A stretch of DNA of 64,000 nt from Klebsiella sp. RIT-PI-d (GTDB lineage Bacteria; Pseudomonadota; Gammaproteobacteria; Enterobacterales; Enterobacteriaceae): the NCBI RefSeq assembly GCF_001187865.1, contig NZ_LGIT01000017.1, forward strand, positions 186,001 through 250,000. Reading direction: 5' to 3'. A program made the translations under genes and the position numbers. Shown here piece after piece: positions 1 through 11,846 of this stretch. Position 1 is the stretch's first letter. Each line of letters starts with the position of its first letter. The notes under the pieces are model-generated. The model was given only the letters and a program-made list of their open reading frames with translations, was not told the DNA's origin and did not search any database.

Positions 1-2447
1 AGCAGCAGTGTACCGACCGGCAGGGCCTTATTTTTTAGCAGCGACAGGGTGCTGCTACCGGTATCACCGGACAGGATCAGATCCAGACCGTTACGGATCA
101 GCGGATGTTCCCAGGTAATGAACTGCGCATCTTCACGTGACAGCGCGATGTCTCGCTCGAAGGTAATGGTGCAGCCGTCTTCCGGTAGGCCAGGGAAATC
201 CGGCACCAGCATATGATCGGACGGCGTCAGAACAATCAGGTTATCTCCGCGATCGTCCTGATTAATACCTACGATATCAAACAGGTTCATGGCGAAGGCA
301 ATCAGGTTGGTATCGTCATCCTGCTCTTCGATGCTGGCAGCCAGCGCCTGCGCTTTTTCGCCGCCGTTGGAATGGATCTCCAGCAGGCGATCCCGGCCCT
401 GTTCGAGCTGAGCTTTCAGCGCGTCGTGCTGGGCGCGACAGGTTTTAATCAGATCGTCGAAACCTTCGGTATTTTCCGGGGCAGCGAGATAGGTAATCAG
501 GTCGTGATAGACCGTGTCGTAAATCGCACGCCCGGTCGGGCAGGTATGTTCAAAGGCATCAAGGCCCTCGTGATACCAGCGTACCAGTACCGATTGGGCG
601 GTTTTCTCAAGATACGGAACGTGGATCTGGATATCGTGCGCCTGACCAATACGATCAAGACGCCCGATACGCTGTTCCAGCAGGTCCGGGTTAAACGGCA
701 GATCGAACATCACCAGGTGGCTGGCAAACTGGAAGTTACGCCCTTCAGAACCGATTTCTGAGCACAGCAGCACCTGCGCACCGCTATCTTCCTCGCCGAA
801 CCACGCGGCAGCGCGGTCGCGCTCGATGATCGACATACCCTCGTGGAAGACCGCCGCACGAATACCTTCTCGTTCGCGCAGGACCTGCTCCAGCTGCAGC
901 GCAGTGGCGGCTTTGGCGCAAATCACCAGCACTTTCTGCGAGCGGTGACTGGTCAGGTAGCCCATCAGCCATTCAACACGCGGATCGAAGTTCCACCACG
1001 TACCGGTATCGCCTTCAAATTCCTGATAAATCTGCTCCGGGTATAGCATATCGCGGGCGCGATCTTCCGCGCTTTTACGGGCACCCATAATGCCAGAGAC
1101 TTTGATGGCCGTCTGATACTGGGTCGGCAACGGCAGCCGGATGGTATTGAGTTCGCGTTTCGGAAAGCCTTTCACCCCGTTACGGGTGTTACGGAACAGT
1201 ACGCGGCTGGTGCCGTGACGATCCATCAGCATGGCGACCAGCTCCTGACGGGCCGCTGGCGCACCGTCACGTTCGCTGTTTGCCGTTTGCAGCAGCGGCT
1301 CGATATCCTGCTCGCCAATCAGTTCGCCGAGCATATTGAGTTCGCTGTCGCTCAGTTTGTTGCCCGCTAAAAGAAGGGCAACCGCATCTGCGACTGGACG
1401 ATAGTTATTCTGTTCTTCAACGAATTGCGCGAAATCGTGGAAACGATCCGGGTCCAGCAGACGTAAACGGGCAAAGTGGCTTTCCATTCCCAGCTGTTCT
1501 GGCGTTGCGGTCAGTAACAGTACGCCCGGGATGCGCCCGGCAAGTTCTTCAATAGCGGTATATTCGCGGCTCGGCGCGTCTTCGCTCCACACCAGATGAT
1601 GTGCTTCATCCACGACCAGCAGATCCCATTCGGCATCGCACAGATGCTCAAGGCGTTGCTTATTGCGGCGAACAAAATCCAGCGAACAGATCACCAGTTG
1701 CTCGGTATCGAAAGGATTATCGGCATCATGCTGCGCTTCGGCATAGCGCTCATCATCAAACAGCGCGAAACGCAGATTAAAGCGGCGCAGCATTTCGACC
1801 AGCCACTGATGCTGCAATGTTTCCGGTACAACCACCAGCACACGTTCTGCGGCACCGGACAGCAGCTGTTGATGCAGGATCATCCCGGCTTCAATGGTTT
1901 TGCCCAGACCCACTTCGTCTGCCAGCAGCACGCGCGGCGCGTGGCGACGGCCGACGTCGTGAGCAATGTTAAGCTGATGCGGGATCAGGCTGGTACGCTG
2001 CCCACGCAGGCCGCTGTATGGCATACGGTACTGCTCGCTCTGGTATTTACGCGCGCGATAGCGCAGCGAGAACCGATCCATACGATCGATTTGACCGGCA
2101 AATAACCTGTCTTGTGGTTTGCTGAACACCAGTTTGCTGTCGAGAAACACCTCACGCAGCAGCACGTCCTGCTCGTCGGTATCCAGACGGGTTCCGGTGT
2201 AGGCGAGAAGGCCATTCTCTTCTTTTACGTCATCAATGTGCAACTGCCAGCCTTCATGACTTGTTACCGTATCGCCAGGATTGAACATCACGCGGGTTAC
2301 GGGAGAGTCGCTGCGTGCATACAGACGATTTTCTCCGGTGGCCGGAAATAACAGAGTGACAGTACGTGCGTCCATTGCGACAACAGTACCAAGTCCGAGT
2401 TCGCTTTCGGTGTCGCTGATCCAACGTTGACCAAGTGTAAAAGGCAT
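1..2447 (-). CDS. rapA: RNA polymerase-associated helicase RapA (partial, C-terminus cut off)
   Basis: This is a Swi2/Snf2-type ATPase that binds RNA polymerase and recycles it after transcription. The ATG at 2447 gives the family N-terminus [18 protein letters not shown], and the frame is still the RapA frame at the window edge, where [10 protein letters not shown] and ALPVGTLL can be read. About 815 of the roughly 968 residues expected from E. coli lie here; the last ~150 are outside. The Walker A region [14 protein letters not shown] is encoded near 1910 and the DEAH box VDEAHH near 1600. I checked the frame at both ends but not every codon between. It lies upstream of polB on the same strand, as in E. 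coli. Confidence 0.95.
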   Translation of the reverse strand, partial: MPFTLGQRWISDTESELGLGTVVAMDARTVTLLFPATGENRLYARSDSPVTRVMFNPGDTVTSHEGWQLHIDDVKEENGLLAYTGTRLDTDEQDVLLREVFLDSKLVFSKPQDRLFAGQIDRMDRFSLRYRARKYQSEQYRMPYSGLRGQRTSLIPHQLNIAHDVGRRHAPRVLLADEVGLGKTIEAGMILHQQLLSGAAERVLVVVPETLQHQWLVEMLRRFNLRFALFDDERYAEAQHDADNPFDTEQLVICSLDFVRRNKQRLEHLCDAEWDLLVVDEAHHLVWSEDAPSREYTAIEELAGRIPGVLLLTATPEQLGMESHFARLRLLDPDRFHDFAQFVEEQNNYRPVADAVALLLAGNKLSDSELNMLGELIGEQDIEPLLQTANSERDGAPAARQELVAMLMDRHGTSRVLFRNTRNGVKGFPKRELNTIRLPLPTQYQTAIKVSGIMGARKSAEDRARDMLYPEQIYQEFEGDTGTWWNFDPRVEWLMGYLTSHRSQKVLVICAKAATALQLEQVLREREGIRAAVFHEGMSIIERDRAAAWFGEEDSGAQVLLCSEIGSEGRNFQFASHLVMFDLPFNPDLLEQRIGRLDRIGQAHDIQIHVPYLEKTAQSVLVRWYHEGLDAFEHTCPTGRAIYDTVYHDLITYLAAPENTEGFDDLIKTCRAQHDALKAQLEQGRDRLLEIHSNGGEKAQALAASIEEQDDDTNLIAFAMNLFDIVGINQDDRGDNLIVLTPSDHMLVPDFPGLPEDGCTITFERDIALSREDAQFITWEHPLIRNGLDLILSGDTGSSTLSLLKNKALPVGTLL

Positions 2448-2578
2448 ATATGTTCGGCTCTATCTCTTTGATTGCAGGCAATAACTGACCGCTTCCGGGG
2501 TAAGGCGGCAGCAGTCTTAACTGGGTTCAGGAATGGAAAGGGCGTTATGGTACTGGATGGCAACGGATTCGTCACGTA

Positions 2579-4936
2579 TCAAAATAGCCCCAGTTGCCCT
2601 GTTACTAGTGTAGCAAAACTATCATCCATAAAAGGGAGTATACCTTCGGCTACCGGTTCCAGCTGCCGGGTAAGGTAATGGTCATAATCCAGCGGTGAAT
2701 GCTGGTAATCGACGGGTTCCGGACCGCTGGTCGTCCAGACGTATTTGATTGTCCCACGATTTTGATACTGTGGCGCGCGGCCGCGTTTGACGTTTTCTTC
2801 GTCGGCCAGTCGTGCGGCACGGACGTGGGGCGGCACATTGCGTTGATACTCACTCAGCGGACGTCGCAGCCGCTTGCGATACACCAGCTGCTTGTCGAGC
2901 TCGCCAGCCATCAGTTTGTCGATAGTTTCACGTACGAAATCTTTATACGGCTCACGGCGGAAAATGCGCAGATATAATTCCTGCTGAAAGCGCTGCGCCA
3001 GCGGTGTCCAGTCAGTGCGCACCGTTTCCAGCCCTTTGAATACCATGCGCTGTTCACCGCCTTCCTGAATCAGCCCGGCGTAGCGTTTTTTACTCCCGGT
3101 GTCCGCCCCGCGGATCGTCGGCATTAAAAAGCGGCAGAAATGCGTTTCGTATTCCAGCTCCAGCGCGCTGGTCAACTGCGATTTATTCAGCTCAGTTGCC
3201 CACCACGCATTCACTTTTTGTACCAGCGCCTGGCCTATCTGCGCGGCCTCATCTTCACTGTGCGGGCGTTTGAGCCACACAAAGGTGGAGTCGGTATCGC
3301 CGTAGATCACATCATAACCTTCGGCTTCAATCAGTTCTTTAGTCTGACGCATGATCGCATGGCCGCGCATGGTGATGGACGAAGCCAGTCGCGGATCGAA
3401 AAAGCGGCAGGCGCTGGTGCCAAGCACGCCGTAGAAGGCATTCATAATGATCTTCAGCGCCTGCGACAGCGGCTTATTGCCATGATGCTTTGCCTCTTCG
3501 CGCCCGTGCCAGATTTGGGTAACGATCTCCGGCAGGCAGTGCGTGTCGCGGGAGAACCACGCGTCGAGAAAGCCTTCAGTACTGTGCTCAGGAACGGGCT
3601 GCGCCATTCCTTCGATAAGCCCTACCGGATCGATCAGAAAGGTGCGAATAATCGACGGATAAAGGCTTTTGTAGTCCAGCACCAGCACGGAATCATACAG
3701 GCCGGGCCGGGAGTCCATCACGTAGCCACCGGGACTGGCCTGCGGCGGTACTGCTCCCATGTTGGGCGCGACGTAGCCCGCGCGGTGCATCCGCGGGAGA
3801 TAGAGGTGGCTGAACGCGGCGACCGATCCGCCATGGCGATCGATCGGCAAGCCGTTGACAGTGGCGCGTTCCAGCAGAAACGGTACGATCTCCGTTTTAT
3901 GGAAAATACGCGTCACCAGTTCGCAGTCTTTGAGGTTATAGGTGGCTAATGCAGGTTTATCTTCGGCAAAACGGCGATCGATTTCATCCATGCGATCCCA
4001 GGGGTTATCGATAGATTTACCTTCACCCAGCAGCTCCTGCGCGACCGATTCCAGTGAGAAGGAAGGGAAGTTCCAGAACGCAGATTTAAGTGCATCAATG
4101 CCGTCGATAATGACCCGGCCGTGCATCTGCGCGAAAAATACGCCGTTTTTGAACCCGTGCTCGCGCCATTCCAGCTCGCTGTTACCGCGCCCCAGCCGCA
4201 GCGGGATCCGGTAACGTTCGGCATGTTTTTGCAGCATTCGTAAGTCGAAACCTACCACGTTCCAGCCTATCAGCACGTCCGGATCGTGTTCAGCAAACCA
4301 GGCGTTCAGCTTTTCCAGCAGTTGCGGACGGCTGGCGACGTATTCAAGTTGAAAGTCGAGCGGCCGGGTCCCGCCCGTCGGCTGGCCGAGCATATACACC
4401 ACGCGCTGACCGCAGCCTTCAAGGCCGATACAGTACAGCTCGCCGTGACGGGTGGTTTCGATATCCAGCGATACCCACTTCAGCGGCGGACGATAGTGCG
4501 GACTGGGCTTCAGTCGGGCGTTGATCAATGTGCCCTCATGCTCGTCGCCATCGACCCACACCGGCGCGGTAATAAACCGCTCCATCAAAAAGCGATCGGG
4601 CGGGCGTACGTCAGCTTCATATACGGTCACGCCGTTCTCGCGCAGCCGCTTTTCAACGTTCATGAGCTGGCGATGGGCGCGGCAATAAAGCCCGTAAACC
4701 GGACGACGATGAAAATCCTTAAGCTTAAGAGGCGTCAGTCGAAAACCCTGCTCGCCGCGTAACGTTTGTTGCGCGCGGGAGAGGTGTTCTGCGGCAATAA
4801 AGGCAACGGACTCCTGGGGCGGCAGCGTAACGTGCAGGGGACCGTCATCCGTCGCCAGCCAGAAAGTCACTTCAGTCCCCTGAGGGGTATCCCGCCAGTG
4901 TCGGGTTAAAATAAAGCCTTCTCGCGCCTGCGCCAC
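2579..4936 (-). CDS. polB: DNA polymerase II (family B)
   Basis: This is the SOS-inducible family B polymerase with proofreading activity, used in replication restart and translesion synthesis. Visible motifs are the exonuclease site [10 protein letters not shown] near residue 156, polymerase motif [12 protein letters not shown] near 420, motif [13 protein letters not shown] near 490 and motif C YGDTDST near 545. The C-terminal TGQLGLF resembles a beta-clamp-binding tail. I chose the GTG at 4936 ([10 protein letters not shown]) because the E. coli gene starts at the same GTG. An in-frame TTG lies two codons upstream. Length is 785 residues against 783 in E. coli. A LexA-type box lies 55 bp upstream. 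Confidence 0.96.
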   Translation of the reverse strand: MAQAREGFILTRHWRDTPQGTEVTFWLATDDGPLHVTLPPQESVAFIAAEHLSRAQQTLRGEQGFRLTPLKLKDFHRRPVYGLYCRAHRQLMNVEKRLRENGVTVYEADVRPPDRFLMERFITAPVWVDGDEHEGTLINARLKPSPHYRPPLKWVSLDIETTRHGELYCIGLEGCGQRVVYMLGQPTGGTRPLDFQLEYVASRPQLLEKLNAWFAEHDPDVLIGWNVVGFDLRMLQKHAERYRIPLRLGRGNSELEWREHGFKNGVFFAQMHGRVIIDGIDALKSAFWNFPSFSLESVAQELLGEGKSIDNPWDRMDEIDRRFAEDKPALATYNLKDCELVTRIFHKTEIVPFLLERATVNGLPIDRHGGSVAAFSHLYLPRMHRAGYVAPNMGAVPPQASPGGYVMDSRPGLYDSVLVLDYKSLYPSIIRTFLIDPVGLIEGMAQPVPEHSTEGFLDAWFSRDTHCLPEIVTQIWHGREEAKHHGNKPLSQALKIIMNAFYGVLGTSACRFFDPRLASSITMRGHAIMRQTKELIEAEGYDVIYGDTDSTFVWLKRPHSEDEAAQIGQALVQKVNAWWATELNKSQLTSALELEYETHFCRFLMPTIRGADTGSKKRYAGLIQEGGEQRMVFKGLETVRTDWTPLAQRFQQELYLRIFRREPYKDFVRETIDKLMAGELDKQLVYRKRLRRPLSEYQRNVPPHVRAARLADEENVKRGRAPQYQNRGTIKYVWTTSGPEPVDYQHSPLDYDHYLTRQLEPVAEGILPFMDDSFATLVTGQLGLF

Positions 4937-4990
4937 GCTCAATACTCATCGATAAAATCAGCCATTATTATAGCCGTTTTACCGACGTAA

Positions 4991-5010
4991 TACTGATTTT
5001 TTGTACAGCT
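4991..5010 (-). promoter_or_regulatory. LexA (SOS) box upstream of polB
   Basis: TACTGATTTTTTGTACAGCT contains CTG-N10-CAG (4993-5008) with an AT-rich core, as in the LexA consensus TACTGTATATATATACAGTA. It sits just upstream of polB, which is LexA-regulated (dinA) in E. coli. The match is read directly; regulation is inferred from the family. Confidence 0.75.
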
Positions 5011-5074
5011 TTTCGCGCTGTCAGCACCGGATATTACCGCGTGAACCGATCGAGACGCCATACGCTGATAGCGC

Positions 5075-5770
5075 TTATTGCCCGTAATACGCTTTAGCGC
5101 CATGTTTACGCAGGTAGTGCTTGTCCAGTAGCGTTTGCTGCATCGGCGGAAGCTCTGGTGCAAGCTGGCGGCAAAAGATGCCCATATAAGCGATCTCTTC
5201 CAGCACTATCGCATTATGCACCGCATCTTCAGCGTTTTTGCCCCATGCAAACGGACCGTGAGAATGTACCAGCACGCCCGGCATCTGCGCGGCATCAATG
5301 CCCTGTTTTTCAAACGTTTCGACGATGACATTGCCGGTTTCCCATTCGTACTCACCGTTGATTTCTTCGTCGGTCATTTTGCGCGTGCAGGGAACTGCAC
5401 CGTAGAAGTAATCAGCATGAGTGGTACCGGTTGCCGGAACGGGCTGCCCGGCCTGCGCCCAGATGGTGGCATGGCGTGAATGGGTATGCACAATGCCGCC
5501 AATAGTTGGGAAAGCCTGATACAGCAGGCGATGCGTGGGCGTATCCGAAGAGGGTTTTTTATGGCCTTCCACTACCTTGCCGGTCGTCAGGCTGACAACC
5601 ACCATATCTTCGGCCTTCATCACCCGATAATCGACGCCGGAAGGCTTAATGATAAAAACATCATGTTCGCGGTCGACGGCGCTGACGTTTCCCCAGGTAA
5701 GGGTAACCAGGTTGTGCTCTGGTAATGCCAGATTCGCGTCAAGCACCTGACGTTTAAGATCTTCTAACAT
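5075..5770 (-). CDS. araD: L-ribulose-5-phosphate 4-epimerase
   Basis: This enzyme converts L-ribulose 5-phosphate to D-xylulose 5-phosphate, the last step of arabinose catabolism, in the cytoplasm. It is a class II aldolase-fold zinc enzyme: [13 protein letters not shown] supplies two zinc histidines (about residues 95 and 97), [12 protein letters not shown] the third (about 171), and the terminal KAYYGQ the catalytic tyrosine. The ATG at 5770 ([14 protein letters not shown]) matches the 231-residue E. coli protein; an in-frame ATG four codons earlier is less likely. It is the last gene of araBAD, 97 bp after araA with a REP element between. Confidence 0.96.
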   Translation of the reverse strand: MLEDLKRQVLDANLALPEHNLVTLTWGNVSAVDREHDVFIIKPSGVDYRVMKAEDMVVVSLTTGKVVEGHKKPSSDTPTHRLLYQAFPTIGGIVHTHSRHATIWAQAGQPVPATGTTHADYFYGAVPCTRKMTDEEINGEYEWETGNVIVETFEKQGIDAAQMPGVLVHSHGPFAWGKNAEDAVHNAIVLEEIAYMGIFCRQLAPELPPMQQTLLDKHYLRKHGAKAYYGQ

Positions 5771-5828
5771 ATTGCTCTCCATATCGGATGGCGCAGCGCG
5801 TATTTAGCCTACATATCCTGTTCATCGT

Positions 5829-5862
5829 CTGTAGGCCCGGTAAGCGCAGCGCCGCCGGGCAT
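5829..5862. repeat. REP-type palindromic repeat in the araA-araD gap
   Basis: The stretch tgtaggcccggtaagcgcag followed by cgccgccgggc is a GC-rich imperfect palindrome of the enterobacterial REP/PU class (GCCGGGC half-sites around GTAAGCG). E. coli also carries a REP between araA and araD. It probably affects mRNA stability and araD dosage. Confidence 0.7.
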
Positions 5863-5867
5863 CGCAT

Positions 5868-7370
5868 TTAGCGTTTTAAGCCGTAATAAACTTCGTTCCA
5901 GCGCAGGGCATCTTTAAAGGCCGGCAGGCGAGTCTCATTGTCGATCACCGCAATCTCAATGCCGTGCAGCTCGGTAAACTGGCGCATATCGTCCAGCGTC
6001 AGCGCGTGGCTGAAGACGGTATGGTGCGCGCCACCGGCGATGATCCACGCTTCTGATGCCGTCGGCAGGTCCGGCTGAGCTTTCCACAAGGCGTTTGCTA
6101 CCGGTAATTTCGGCAGCGCGTGCGGGGTTTCGACCGAATCAACACAGTTCACCAGCAGACGGAAGCGGTCGCCAAGATCGATAAGACTGGCGGCAATCGC
6201 CGGGCCGGTGTTGGTATTGAAAATCAGACGGGCCGGATCGGCTTTGCCGCCGATGCCGAGAGGCTGGACGTCAAGGATAGGCTTTTCAGCGGTGGCAATA
6301 GAAGGGCACACTTCCAGCATATGCGAGCCGAGCACCAGGTCATTGCCCTTCTCAAAGTGGTAGGTGTAATCCTCCATAAATGAGGTGCCGCCCTGCAGAC
6401 CGGTTGACATCACCTTCATGATGCGAAGCAGAGCGGCAGTTTTCCAGTCGCCTTCGCCTGCAAAGCCGTAGCCCTGCTGCATCAGACGCTGCACGGCAAG
6501 ACCCGGAAGCTGTTTCAGGCCGTGTAAATCTTCAAAGGTGGTGGTAAATGCGTGGAACCCGCCTTCTTCGAGGAAGCGTTTCATGCCCAGTTCAATGCGC
6601 GCCGCGTCAATCACGTTCTGGCGTTTGTCACCGTGGAGTTGTGCCGCTTCCGTCAGGCGATAGCTGCTTTCGTATTCATCGATCAGCGCATTGATATCGC
6701 CCTCACTTACCGCATTAACGACCTGGACCAGATCGCCCACCGCCCACGTATTTACCGAGAAGCCAAATTTAATCTGTGCGGCGACTTTATCACCGTCGGT
6801 GACCGCCACTTCACGCATGTTGTCGCCGAAGCGGCAGACTTTCAGATGACGGGTATCCTGTTTAGATACCGCATGACGCATCCACGCACCGATACGCTGG
6901 TGAGCGTCTTTGTCCTGCCAGTGGCCGGTAACGACGCTGTGCTGCAGGCGCATCCGCGCACCGATAAAGCCAAACTCGCGGCCGCCGTGTGCGGTCTGGT
7001 TAAGATTCATAAAGTCCATATCAATGCTGTCCCACGGCAGAGCGGCATTAAACTGGGTATGGAATTGCAGCAGCGGTTTGTTAAGGATGGTCAGCCCGTT
7101 GATCCACATTTTTGCCGGAGAGAACGTGTGCAGCCAGACCATCAGGCCGGCGCACTTATCTTCATAGTTGGCATCGCGGCAAATCGCAGTGATTTCATCC
7201 GGCGAGGTGCCGAGTGGTTTCAGTACCAGTTTACACGGCAATTTTCCTTCGCTGTTAAGGGCGTTCACCACGTGCTCTGCGTGCTGTGTCACCTGACGCA
7301 GCGTTTCCGGGCCGTAAAGATGCTGGCTACCAATTACAAACCACACTTCATAATTATCAAAAATCGTCAT
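5868..7370 (-). CDS. araA: L-arabinose isomerase
   Basis: This manganese-dependent cytoplasmic enzyme isomerises L-arabinose to L-ribulose, the first catabolic step. The sequence follows E. coli AraA from end to end ([20 protein letters not shown] through [10 protein letters not shown]). The metal-site region [15 protein letters not shown] and the histidine-bearing HMLEVCPS and [11 protein letters not shown] segments are present. I chose the ATG at 7370, giving 500 residues as in E. coli. An ATG two codons earlier (7376) exists, but an AGGA sits at the right distance from 7370. The gene begins 10 bp after the araB stop. Confidence 0.96.
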   Translation of the reverse strand: MTIFDNYEVWFVIGSQHLYGPETLRQVTQHAEHVVNALNSEGKLPCKLVLKPLGTSPDEITAICRDANYEDKCAGLMVWLHTFSPAKMWINGLTILNKPLLQFHTQFNAALPWDSIDMDFMNLNQTAHGGREFGFIGARMRLQHSVVTGHWQDKDAHQRIGAWMRHAVSKQDTRHLKVCRFGDNMREVAVTDGDKVAAQIKFGFSVNTWAVGDLVQVVNAVSEGDINALIDEYESSYRLTEAAQLHGDKRQNVIDAARIELGMKRFLEEGGFHAFTTTFEDLHGLKQLPGLAVQRLMQQGYGFAGEGDWKTAALLRIMKVMSTGLQGGTSFMEDYTYHFEKGNDLVLGSHMLEVCPSIATAEKPILDVQPLGIGGKADPARLIFNTNTGPAIAASLIDLGDRFRLLVNCVDSVETPHALPKLPVANALWKAQPDLPTASEAWIIAGGAHHTVFSHALTLDDMRQFTELHGIEIAVIDNETRLPAFKDALRWNEVYYGLKR

Positions 7371-7380
7371 TGTCATGTCC

Positions 7381-9090
7381 TTAACAGGTCAGAGATGTCT
7401 GGTGAGCCGCCGCCGTTGGTTCAGGCGCGCGCTCAGGAAGGTATTGCTGCTCAGCGCTGACCGCCCAGTGTTGGTAGCGGCGATAGAGCTGTTCAAAGCG
7501 TTGCGCCTGCTGAGGGCGCGGTTGCAGAGTACTTTCTACGGCGCTGGCCATGCTGGCCTGTGCCGCAGGAATATCGCTATGAATACCGGCGGCGACAGCG
7601 GCAAAAATGGCCGCACCCAGCGCGCAGCACTGGTCAGAGGCCACAATTTGCAGCGGTCGGTTGAGCACGTCACAGCAGGCCTGCATGATCACCGGGTTCT
7701 TGCGCGCAATGCCGCCGAGCGCCATCACGTTATTGACGGCTATTCCCTGTTCGGTAAAACATTCCATAATGGCGCGTGCGCCAAAGGCGGTAGCGGCGAT
7801 GAGGCCGCCGAACAGCGCCGGGGCATCGGTTGCCAGATTCAGGTCGGTAATGACACCTTTCAAACGCTGATTGGCATTGGGTGTGCGACGACCGTTAAAC
7901 CAGTCAAGCACCACCGGCAGGTGATCGAGGGAGGGGTTTTTTGCCCATGCTTCGGTGAGCGCGGGTAATAACTGTTTCTGACTGACTGCAATCTGCTCTT
8001 TCAGCTCAGGATGCTGCACTGCCAGCTGGTGCAGCGGCCAGCCCAGAAGGCGACCAAACCAGGCATAGATATCACCAAACGCCGATTGCCCGGCTTCCAT
8101 TCCGACAAAATCAGGGACTACGCTGCCGTCAACCTGACCGCAAATACCCTTAACGGTGCGATCGCCAACGCTGTGCTTGTCAGCGATCAAAATGTCGCAG
8201 GTCGACGTGCCGATCACTTTGACCAGCGTGTTCGGCTGTGCTCCGGCACCGACAGCGCCCATATGGCAGTCAAACGCACCGCCGCAGATTACCACCTGCC
8301 GGGAGAGGCCAAGGCGCTCTGCCCATTCGGCACTCAGGTTGCCTACGGGCAGATCGGCCGTATACGTTTCGCTGAACATCGGCCACGCCAGGTGCCGGTT
8401 GAGGATCGGGTCCAGCTCGTCAAAGAAACTGGCAGGAGGCAGTCCACCCCAGCTTTCATGCCACAATGATTTATGTCCGGCACTGCAACGGCCGCGGCGA
8501 ATATCCTGCGGACGGGTCGTACCGGAGAGCAGTGCAGGTACCCAGTCACAAAGTTCGATCCAGGAGGCTGCCGCCTGAGCTACCGCGCTGTCCTGACGGG
8601 TAACATGCAGGATCTTGGCCCAGAACCATTCGCTGGAATAAATGCCGCCAATGTAGCGCGAGTAGTCTTCTTTACCTGTCGTGTGGCACAGGCGGGTGAT
8701 TTCCTCCGCCTCTTCAACCGAGGTGTGATCTTTCCACAGCACGAACATGGCGTTCGGGTTATCGGCAAATTCGGGACGCAGCGCCAGTACATGGCCGTCG
8801 GCATCAATAGGGGCTGGCGTAGAGCCGGTGCTGTCTACGCCAATGCCGACCACATCCTGGCGCTGAGCATCGGTTAACGCCGCCAGAACGCGTTTGACGG
8901 CCGCCTCCATTGACTCAATATAATCGCGCGGATGATGACGAAACTGGTTATTCGGGCCATCGCAATAGCGTCCCTCCTGCCAGCGCGGATACCATTCCAC
9001 ACTCGTGGCGATCTCTTCGCCAGTGGCGCAATTTACGGCCAGCGCGCGTACGGAATCACTACCAAAATCGAGGCCAATTGCAATCGCCAT
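7381..9090 (-). CDS. araB: L-ribulokinase
   Basis: This FGGY-family sugar kinase phosphorylates L-ribulose to L-ribulose 5-phosphate. The N-terminal domain begins [14 protein letters not shown], and [13 protein letters not shown] and [15 protein letters not shown] match the E. coli enzyme. The C-terminal nucleotide-binding region includes [19 protein letters not shown]. At 569 residues it is slightly longer than the 566 of E. coli. It is the first gene of araBAD, transcribed from the AraC/CRP-controlled promoter at 9126-9220. Confidence 0.97.
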   Translation of the reverse strand: MAIAIGLDFGSDSVRALAVNCATGEEIATSVEWYPRWQEGRYCDGPNNQFRHHPRDYIESMEAAVKRVLAALTDAQRQDVVGIGVDSTGSTPAPIDADGHVLALRPEFADNPNAMFVLWKDHTSVEEAEEITRLCHTTGKEDYSRYIGGIYSSEWFWAKILHVTRQDSAVAQAAASWIELCDWVPALLSGTTRPQDIRRGRCSAGHKSLWHESWGGLPPASFFDELDPILNRHLAWPMFSETYTADLPVGNLSAEWAERLGLSRQVVICGGAFDCHMGAVGAGAQPNTLVKVIGTSTCDILIADKHSVGDRTVKGICGQVDGSVVPDFVGMEAGQSAFGDIYAWFGRLLGWPLHQLAVQHPELKEQIAVSQKQLLPALTEAWAKNPSLDHLPVVLDWFNGRRTPNANQRLKGVITDLNLATDAPALFGGLIAATAFGARAIMECFTEQGIAVNNVMALGGIARKNPVIMQACCDVLNRPLQIVASDQCCALGAAIFAAVAAGIHSDIPAAQASMASAVESTLQPRPQQAQRFEQLYRRYQHWAVSAEQQYLPERAPEPTAAAHQTSLTC

Positions 9091-9125
9091 CGTCTAACTC
9101 CATCAAGAAAAACAGTGATGGTGAA

Positions 9126-9220
9126 ACAGTAGAGAGTGGGGAAAAAAAGCGTCAGGCTGGAACCGCTAATCTTATGGATAAAACTGCTGTGGCGTTGCAA
9201 AGTGTGACGGTGTGCAAATA
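9126..9220 (-). promoter_or_regulatory. araBAD promoter with AraC (araI) and CRP sites
   Basis: Read on the minus strand: a CRP-type site, TTTGCACACCGTCACACTTTG (9198-9218 region); araI1 around GCAGTTTTATCCATA (9173-9187); araI2 around ATTAGCGGTTCCAGCC (9153-9172); a -35 element CTGACG (9150-9155); and a -10 element TACTGT (9126-9131) with an 18-bp spacer. The arrangement equals the E. coli araBAD promoter, with AraC at I1/I2 touching the -35 and CRP upstream. The divergent araC promoter and operators should lie in the remaining ~200 bp to 9425; I did not map them. Confidence 0.85.
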
Positions 9221-9425
9221 ATCAATGTGGACTTTTCAATCCTCTTTATAGACACTCGTGTTACTGCTTTAAAACGTTTATATAGCCTGTGATAACAGTA
9301 AAAGCCTCTCTGAAGCGGGGTTTGTGTGCAGCACCGTAATGAGGGTGGCGCTTTCGCCGAGTTTCATGCGCTAAATTGCAATATGGACAATTGGTTTCTA
9401 AATTTTTATCGGGAGTGCAAAGGTA

Positions 9426-10271
9426 ATGGCTGAAACGCAAAACGATCCTCTCCTGCCCGGCTATTCATTTAATGCACATCTTGTGGCGGGACTGACGCCG
9501 ATTGACGCCGGCGGGTATCTGGATTTCTTTATCGATCGTCCGCTGGGTATGAAGGGATATATCCTCAATCTGACCGTGCGCGGCGAAGGCGTCATTGATA
9601 ATCACGAGCAGCGCTTTGTGTGTCGTCCGGGTGACATGCTGCTGTTTCCACCGGGCGAGATCCACCACTATGGTCGTCATCCTGACGCAAAAGAGTGGTA
9701 TCACCAGTGGGTCTATTTCCGTCCGCGTGCCTACTGGCAGGAGTGGCTGGCCTGGCCGACCATTTTTGCGCAGACCGGATTTCATCGCCCGGACGCGGCG
9801 CATGAACCGATATTTCGCGAGCTGTTTGCGCAAATTATTGATAGCGGGCAGGGCGCTGGACGCTATAGCGAATTACTGGCGATTAATCTTCTTGAACAAT
9901 TGCTGTTACGGCGTATGGATGCCGTGAATGAATCGCTGCATCCGCCGCTGGATCATCGGGTACGGGAGGCCTGCCAGTTTATTAGCGATCATCTCTCCGA
10001 TAGCCATTTTGATATCGCCAGCGTAGCGCAGCACGTCTGCCTTTCCCCCTCCCGCCTGTCGCATCTGTTCCGCCAGCAGTTAGGCGTCAGCGTGCTGAGC
10101 TGGCGTGAGGATCAGCGCATCAGCCAGGCCAAATTTCTGCTGAGCACTACGCGAATGCCTATCGCCAGCGTAGGGCGTAATATTGGTTTTGAGGATCAGC
10201 TCTATTTTTCCCGGGTCTTTAAAAAATGCACCGGTGCCAGCCCCAGCGAATTCCGCTCAGGATGTGAATAA
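9426..10271 (+). CDS. araC: Arabinose operon regulatory protein AraC
   Basis: This dimeric transcription factor represses araBAD by looping without L-arabinose and activates it with the sugar. The N-terminal cupin-like arabinose-binding and dimerisation domain covers about residues 10-170 ([18 protein letters not shown]). The C-terminal pair of helix-turn-helix motifs covers about 180-280, with the first helix pair in [20 protein letters not shown]. The N-terminal arm [15 protein letters not shown] is conserved. It ends SEFRSGCE at 281 residues, 11 shorter than the E. coli K-12 protein, which I recall as the Salmonella/Citrobacter form. It is divergent from araBAD. Confidence 0.96.
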   Translation: MAETQNDPLLPGYSFNAHLVAGLTPIDAGGYLDFFIDRPLGMKGYILNLTVRGEGVIDNHEQRFVCRPGDMLLFPPGEIHHYGRHPDAKEWYHQWVYFRPRAYWQEWLAWPTIFAQTGFHRPDAAHEPIFRELFAQIIDSGQGAGRYSELLAINLLEQLLLRRMDAVNESLHPPLDHRVREACQFISDHLSDSHFDIASVAQHVCLSPSRLSHLFRQQLGVSVLSWREDQRISQAKFLLSTTRMPIASVGRNIGFEDQLYFSRVFKKCTGASPSEFRSGCE

Positions 10272-10391
10272 AAGTGAATGAAGTCCGTCGACGCTTGTCA
10301 TAACCGTTAATCTATTCAGACAATTGATGTCTTGACGAAGTATGCCTCTGCTCCGCAGAATCGCTGCTTCTTAAATCCCGACGGATACATT

Positions 10392-11168
10392 ATGCAAGCA
10401 TTGCTGGAACATTTTGTCACTCAATCAACCAGTTACTCCCTGATTGCCATTGCGCTGGTCGCCTTCCTTGAATCGCTGGCGCTGGTGGGGCTGATCCTGC
10501 CCGGCACGGTCATGATGGCGGGGCTGGGCGCGCTGATTGGCAGTGGAGAGGTTAACTTCTGGCAGGCCTGGCTGGTGGGGATAGTCGGCTGTTTACTGGG
10601 CGACTGGATCTCGTTCTGGCTGGGCTGGCGCTTTAAAAAGCCGCTGCACCGCTGGTCGTTTATGAAGAAGAACAAGTCATTGCTGGATAAAACCGAGCAT
10701 GCGCTGCATCAACACAGTATGTTCACTATTTTAGTGGGGCGATTTGTCGGTCCAACCCGTCCGCTGGTACCGATGGTCGCCGGGATGCTCGACCTGCCGA
10801 TTGGAAAATTTTTGCTGCCAAATATTATCGGCTGCCTGTTCTGGCCACCGGTCTATTTCCTGCCGGGGATACTTGCCGGGGCAGCCATCGATATCCCCGC
10901 CGACGCGCAGAGCAGCACCTTTAAATGGCTGCTGCTGGCGGCAGCGCTGCTGGTGTGGATTGCTGGCTGGCTGTGCTGGCGCTTATGGCGCAGCGGAAAA
11001 AGCGGCAGCAGCAAGCTCTCGCAACTGCTGCCCCGCACCCGGCTCATCTGGCTTGCGCCGCTGGTTAGCGGCATCGCGGTGGTCGCGCTGGCGGCGGCGA
11101 TCCGCCACCCGTCTATGCCGGTTTACGCGGATATCTTAGTCAGGGTGGTGACGGGAAATACCCAATAA
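10392..11168 (+). CDS. yabI: DedA-family inner membrane protein YabI
   Basis: This is a polytopic DedA/SNARE-associated (VTT) family protein. The family has been linked to undecaprenyl-phosphate or lipid translocation and envelope homeostasis; the exact role of YabI is not known. The conserved signature [17 protein letters not shown] is present around residues 117-133, and [20 protein letters not shown] forms the first hydrophobic hairpin. The ATG at 10392 ([13 protein letters not shown]) matches E. coli; the reading frame extends 20 codons upstream but that stretch lacks family similarity. It is convergent with thiQ, and the 3' ends overlap by 33 bp. Confidence 0.93.
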   Translation: MQALLEHFVTQSTSYSLIAIALVAFLESLALVGLILPGTVMMAGLGALIGSGEVNFWQAWLVGIVGCLLGDWISFWLGWRFKKPLHRWSFMKKNKSLLDKTEHALHQHSMFTILVGRFVGPTRPLVPMVAGMLDLPIGKFLLPNIIGCLFWPPVYFLPGILAGAAIDIPADAQSSTFKWLLLAAALLVWIAGWLCWRLWRSGKSGSSKLSQLLPRTRLIWLAPLVSGIAVVALAAAIRHPSMPVYADILVRVVTGNTQ

Positions 11169-11846
11169 TGATGAAGCGCTGGCGCGGCCGCTGACCAGCT
11201 CGGCGGTCGCGCCATCCCATGCTATCCGGCCATCGGCAATTACCAGCGAGCGAGATGCGATACGCGCAGCATCTTCCACGCTGTGTGAAACCATCAACAG
11301 CGTCAATTGTTGACGACGACAGACATCGCTGACCAGACTGAGCATCTCCTGGCGCAGCGCCGGATCGAGTGCCGAGAATGGCTCATCCAGTAGCAGGACA
11401 GGTTGTTCCCGCACCAGACAGCGGGCCAGCGCAGCACGCTGGCGTTGTCCTCCGGAAAGTTCAGAGGGCAGACGATCCAGCAGCGATTCTATGCTCATCT
11501 GACTGGCAATCAGCTGTAATTTTTGCCGCTGCGCCTCATTTAGCCTTAACCCTGGCTCCAGCCCAAGACCGATGTTCTGCCGCACCGTCAGGTGGCTAAA
11601 AAGATTGTTCTCCTGAAACAGCATCGATACCGGACGCCGCGCGGGTGGTGTGCGGGTATGGTCTTTATTTTCAATAAGGATCGTACCGCTTTGCGGCGTC
11701 AGGAACCCGGCAATAAGATTAAGCAGCGTGCTTTTCCCCGCACCGCTGGGGCCCAGCACGGCAACCTGCTCACCCTGCTTAATTGAGACGTTGAAGCGCA
11801 TCGGCAGATGCTGATAAAGCCAGATTACATCAGTAAGTTTCAGCAT
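11136..11846 (-). CDS. thiQ: Thiamine ABC transporter ATP-binding protein ThiQ
   Basis: This is the ATPase of the thiamine/TPP import system ThiBPQ. Walker A is GPSGAGKS (about residues 32-39), the signature is [14 protein letters not shown], Walker B is [12 protein letters not shown] and the switch histidine is in VSHSVEDA. The start at 11846 ([18 protein letters not shown]) gives 236 residues. A longer frame extends upstream, but that part lies in thiP in another frame and has no ABC similarity. It overlaps the end of thiP by 17 bp, implying translational coupling. Confidence 0.95.
   Translation of the reverse strand: MLKLTDVIWLYQHLPMRFNVSIKQGEQVAVLGPSGAGKSTLLNLIAGFLTPQSGTILIENKDHTRTPPARRPVSMLFQENNLFSHLTVRQNIGLGLEPGLRLNEAQRQKLQLIASQMSIESLLDRLPSELSGGQRQRAALARCLVREQPVLLLDEPFSALDPALRQEMLSLVSDVCRRQQLTLLMVSHSVEDAARIASRSLVIADGRIAWDGATAELVSGRASASSLLGISRHHPD

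Noticed and set aside
3140-3949. 269-codon plus-strand frame opposite polB
   Set aside because: Antisense to conserved polymerase motifs; no family features.
6552-7460. 302-codon plus-strand frame opposite araA
   Set aside because: Antisense to a fully conserved isomerase gene; no ribosome site or family pattern.
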